DNA from: Lachnospiraceae bacterium | GTDB lineage: Bacteria; Bacillota_A; Clostridia; Lachnospirales; Lachnospiraceae | Assembly: GCA_018365895.1 (NCBI GenBank) | Contig: JAGZJD010000095.1 | Coordinates: forward strand, 1 to 6,987 | DNA length: 6,987 nucleotides | Reading direction: 5' to 3' | In this document: piece by piece, positions 5,893-6,987 of the stretch | How positions within the stretch are numbered: position 1 is the first letter of the stretch | How the letters are laid out: every line of letters begins with the position of its first letter | Position numbers and translations under genes: made by a program | Notes under the pieces: generated by a model | What the model saw: only the letters and a program-made list of their open reading frames with translations | The model's database searches: none | What the model was told of the DNA's origin: nothing

Positions 5893-6987
5893 ACTTTCTC
5901 CCGACCTCCTTTGAACAGACCATAACCGAAGTGGTCACAGCGCAGACAACGTCCGGCTTCCTGACAAGCTTCTGATTTGGTCATGCAGTTTTCAACACCT
6001 TCGAAATCGTGGATACGTTCACATGCTTCCCGTTCTGTCAGTTCTACGCGTCCGCAAGGCGCACGGTCATCGAGATTCGGTTCCGGGATTTCAACATCAC
6101 ATGTAATTTCATGGTGGTATCCAAGATACTCATCTATATTGGCAGCAACAACTTTAGCTGCTGCGATAGCACGGATAACGGTTGCAGGGCCTGTTGCGCA
6201 GTCTCCACCGGCAAATACGCCAGGAATATCGGAAAATCCACCGAATTTCTCTGCCATAATCTTACCGCGCTCAACAGGAACACCGGCATTTGCAAAATGC
6301 TCTGTTTCGATATTTTGTCCGATCGCAACAACAAGTGTAGAACAAGGAATAAATTCCTCTGGTTCGCCAGATGGTTTTACACTTGCACGACCATCTTTGA
6401 TCTTGCTGATCATCTGCGGTGTTACCCAGAGACCTTTTACACGACCGTTCTCATCGCGTTCAATGCGGGATGGAGCTTTCAATGTACAGACTTCTACACC
6501 TTCAGCAATTGCACCTTCGATCTCAGCAGGAAGAGCAGTCATATCAGCAATACGACGGCGATATACACAGCTTACCTTCTTAGCGCCGAGACGTACAGCA
6601 GTGCGGACAGCATCCATAGATACATTACCGCCACCGACGATTGCGACATCCTGTCCGGTAAGATCAGGAAGTTCATTTTTACCGACAGCGCGCAGGAACT
6701 GTACTGCGGACATAACGCCTTCAGCATTTTCATTCTCCAGACCGAGCTTCTTGTCAGTGCTGGCTCCAATTGTAATTAGGACAGCATCGTATTCTTCACG
6801 GAGACTCTGGATTGTCATATCTTTACCGATACGCATGCCGTATTTTACTTCTACTCCTGTTGCTAGAATTGCTTCGATATCATCATCCAGACGTTCTTTT
6901 GGAAGACGGTAGTTTGGAATACCGTAACGAAGCATACCGCCAAGTTTTGGGAGCATTTCAAATACGGTAGCCTGATGTCCCATCAGC
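5886..6987 (-). CDS. GltD-like FAD/NAD(P)-dependent oxidoreductase, N-terminus outside the window
   Basis: About 366 C-terminal residues are visible; the reading frame runs open off the right edge, so the N-terminal FAD-binding glycine motif is not seen. The fragment begins in the first FAD region (VFEMLPKLGGMLRYGIP, then YRLPKERL). It then has the NAD(P)-binding Rossmann motif VGGGNVSMDAVRTA (coded near 6600-6650) with the following VYRRR, typical of the glutamate synthase small subunit family. Next comes the second FAD motif AGGDCATGPATVIRAI (near 6163-6215). The tail carries four cysteines spaced C-x6-C-x5-C-x2-C (codons at 5985-5987, 5964-5966, 5946-5948, 5937-5939) that could bind an Fe-S cluster. 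The protein should move electrons between NAD(P)H and an Fe-S partner. Coupling to the hydrogenase makes that enzyme the likely partner, rather than glutamate synthase. It could be a stand-alone protein or the C-terminal part of a fusion with a NuoF-like domain; the window cannot tell. Confidence 0.9.
   Translation of the reverse strand, partial: LMGHQATVFEMLPKLGGMLRYGIPNYRLPKERLDDDIEAILATGVEVKYGMRIGKDMTIQSLREEYDAVLITIGASTDKKLGLENENAEGVMSAVQFLRAVGKNELPDLTGQDVAIVGGGNVSMDAVRTAVRLGAKKVSCVYRRRIADMTALPAEIEGAIAEGVEVCTLKAPSRIERDENGRVKGLWVTPQMISKIKDGRASVKPSGEPEEFIPCSTLVVAIGQNIETEHFANAGVPVERGKIMAEKFGGFSDIPGVFAGGDCATGPATVIRAIAAAKVVAANIDEYLGYHHEITCDVEIPEPNLDDRAPCGRVELTEREACERIHDFEGVENCMTKSEACQEAGRCLRCDHFGYGLFKGGREKVW
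5898..5912 (-). promoter_or_regulatory. Double ribosome binding site of the hydrogenase gene
   Basis: On the minus strand AAAGGAGGT (5912-5904) and GGGAG (5902-5898) lie 11 and 5 bases before the hydrogenase ATG at 5892-5890, inside the last codons of the upstream gene. The strong site plus the 7-base gene overlap points to efficient, coupled translation. Confidence 0.7.

Noticed and set aside
5977..6912. Two long overlapping plus-strand frames (311 and 256 codons) opposite the GltD-like gene
   Set aside because: Both are Ser/Arg/Thr-rich antisense translations of conserved FAD/NAD-binding sequence; two frames being open at once is a codon-bias effect.
1..6987. CRISPR array, insertion sequence, tRNA, attachment site or defence genes
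   Set aside because: No repeat-spacer pattern, transposase or integrase motif, tRNA cloverleaf or defence domain is visible in either strand.

Overview
This window looks like chromosomal DNA of a low-to-moderate GC anaerobic Firmicute (Bacillota, Clostridia; a Lachnospiraceae-like gut anaerobe is my best guess). The reasons are AGGAGG-type ribosome binding sites, TATAAT promoters with an upstream TG, compact overlapping operons and a clostridial-type multi-cluster [FeFe] hydrogenase. The genus cannot be fixed from the sequence alone. I see no mobile element, CRISPR array, tRNA or rRNA.

Left part (1-3244, plus strand): a hairpin at 22-48 probably ends transcription from a gene to the left. 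It is followed by a small cluster of nested GTTC/GAAC inverted repeats and an extended -10 promoter. These precede a tight three-gene operon: a MoxR-family AAA+ ATPase (187-1128), a DUF58 protein (1132-2262) and a four-pass membrane protein with a DUF4129-like cytoplasmic tail (2255-3214). MoxR ATPase plus DUF58 is a classic pair, thought to act as an ATP-driven assembly or maturation machine at the membrane. The transglutaminase and canonical von Willebrand A partners found in many such operons are absent. The operon closes with a strong hairpin whose A and T arms reach both its own stop codon and that of the convergent gene.

Middle (3243-4143, minus strand): a single-gene unit encoding a six-pass PAP2-superfamily protein. 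It has its own extended -10 promoter and, upstream of that, phased direct repeats that resemble a response-regulator site.

Right part (4090-6987, minus strand): the end of a hydrogen-metabolism operon. A GltD-like FAD/NAD(P) oxidoreductase, cut by the window edge, overlaps by 7 bases the start of a complete 582-residue [FeFe] hydrogenase carrying the full relay of Fe-S clusters and an intact H-cluster. A hairpin terminator follows. The arrangement suggests that the flavoprotein passes reducing equivalents between NAD(P)H and the hydrogenase, so that fermentative reductant is released as H2. Other subunits may lie beyond the right edge.

Nothing here is a clearly undescribed system. The points most worth a second look are the reduced MoxR operon with a DUF58 protein lacking MIDAS residues, the cysteine-rich tail of the GltD-like protein coupled to the hydrogenase, and the repeat array upstream of the PAP2 gene.
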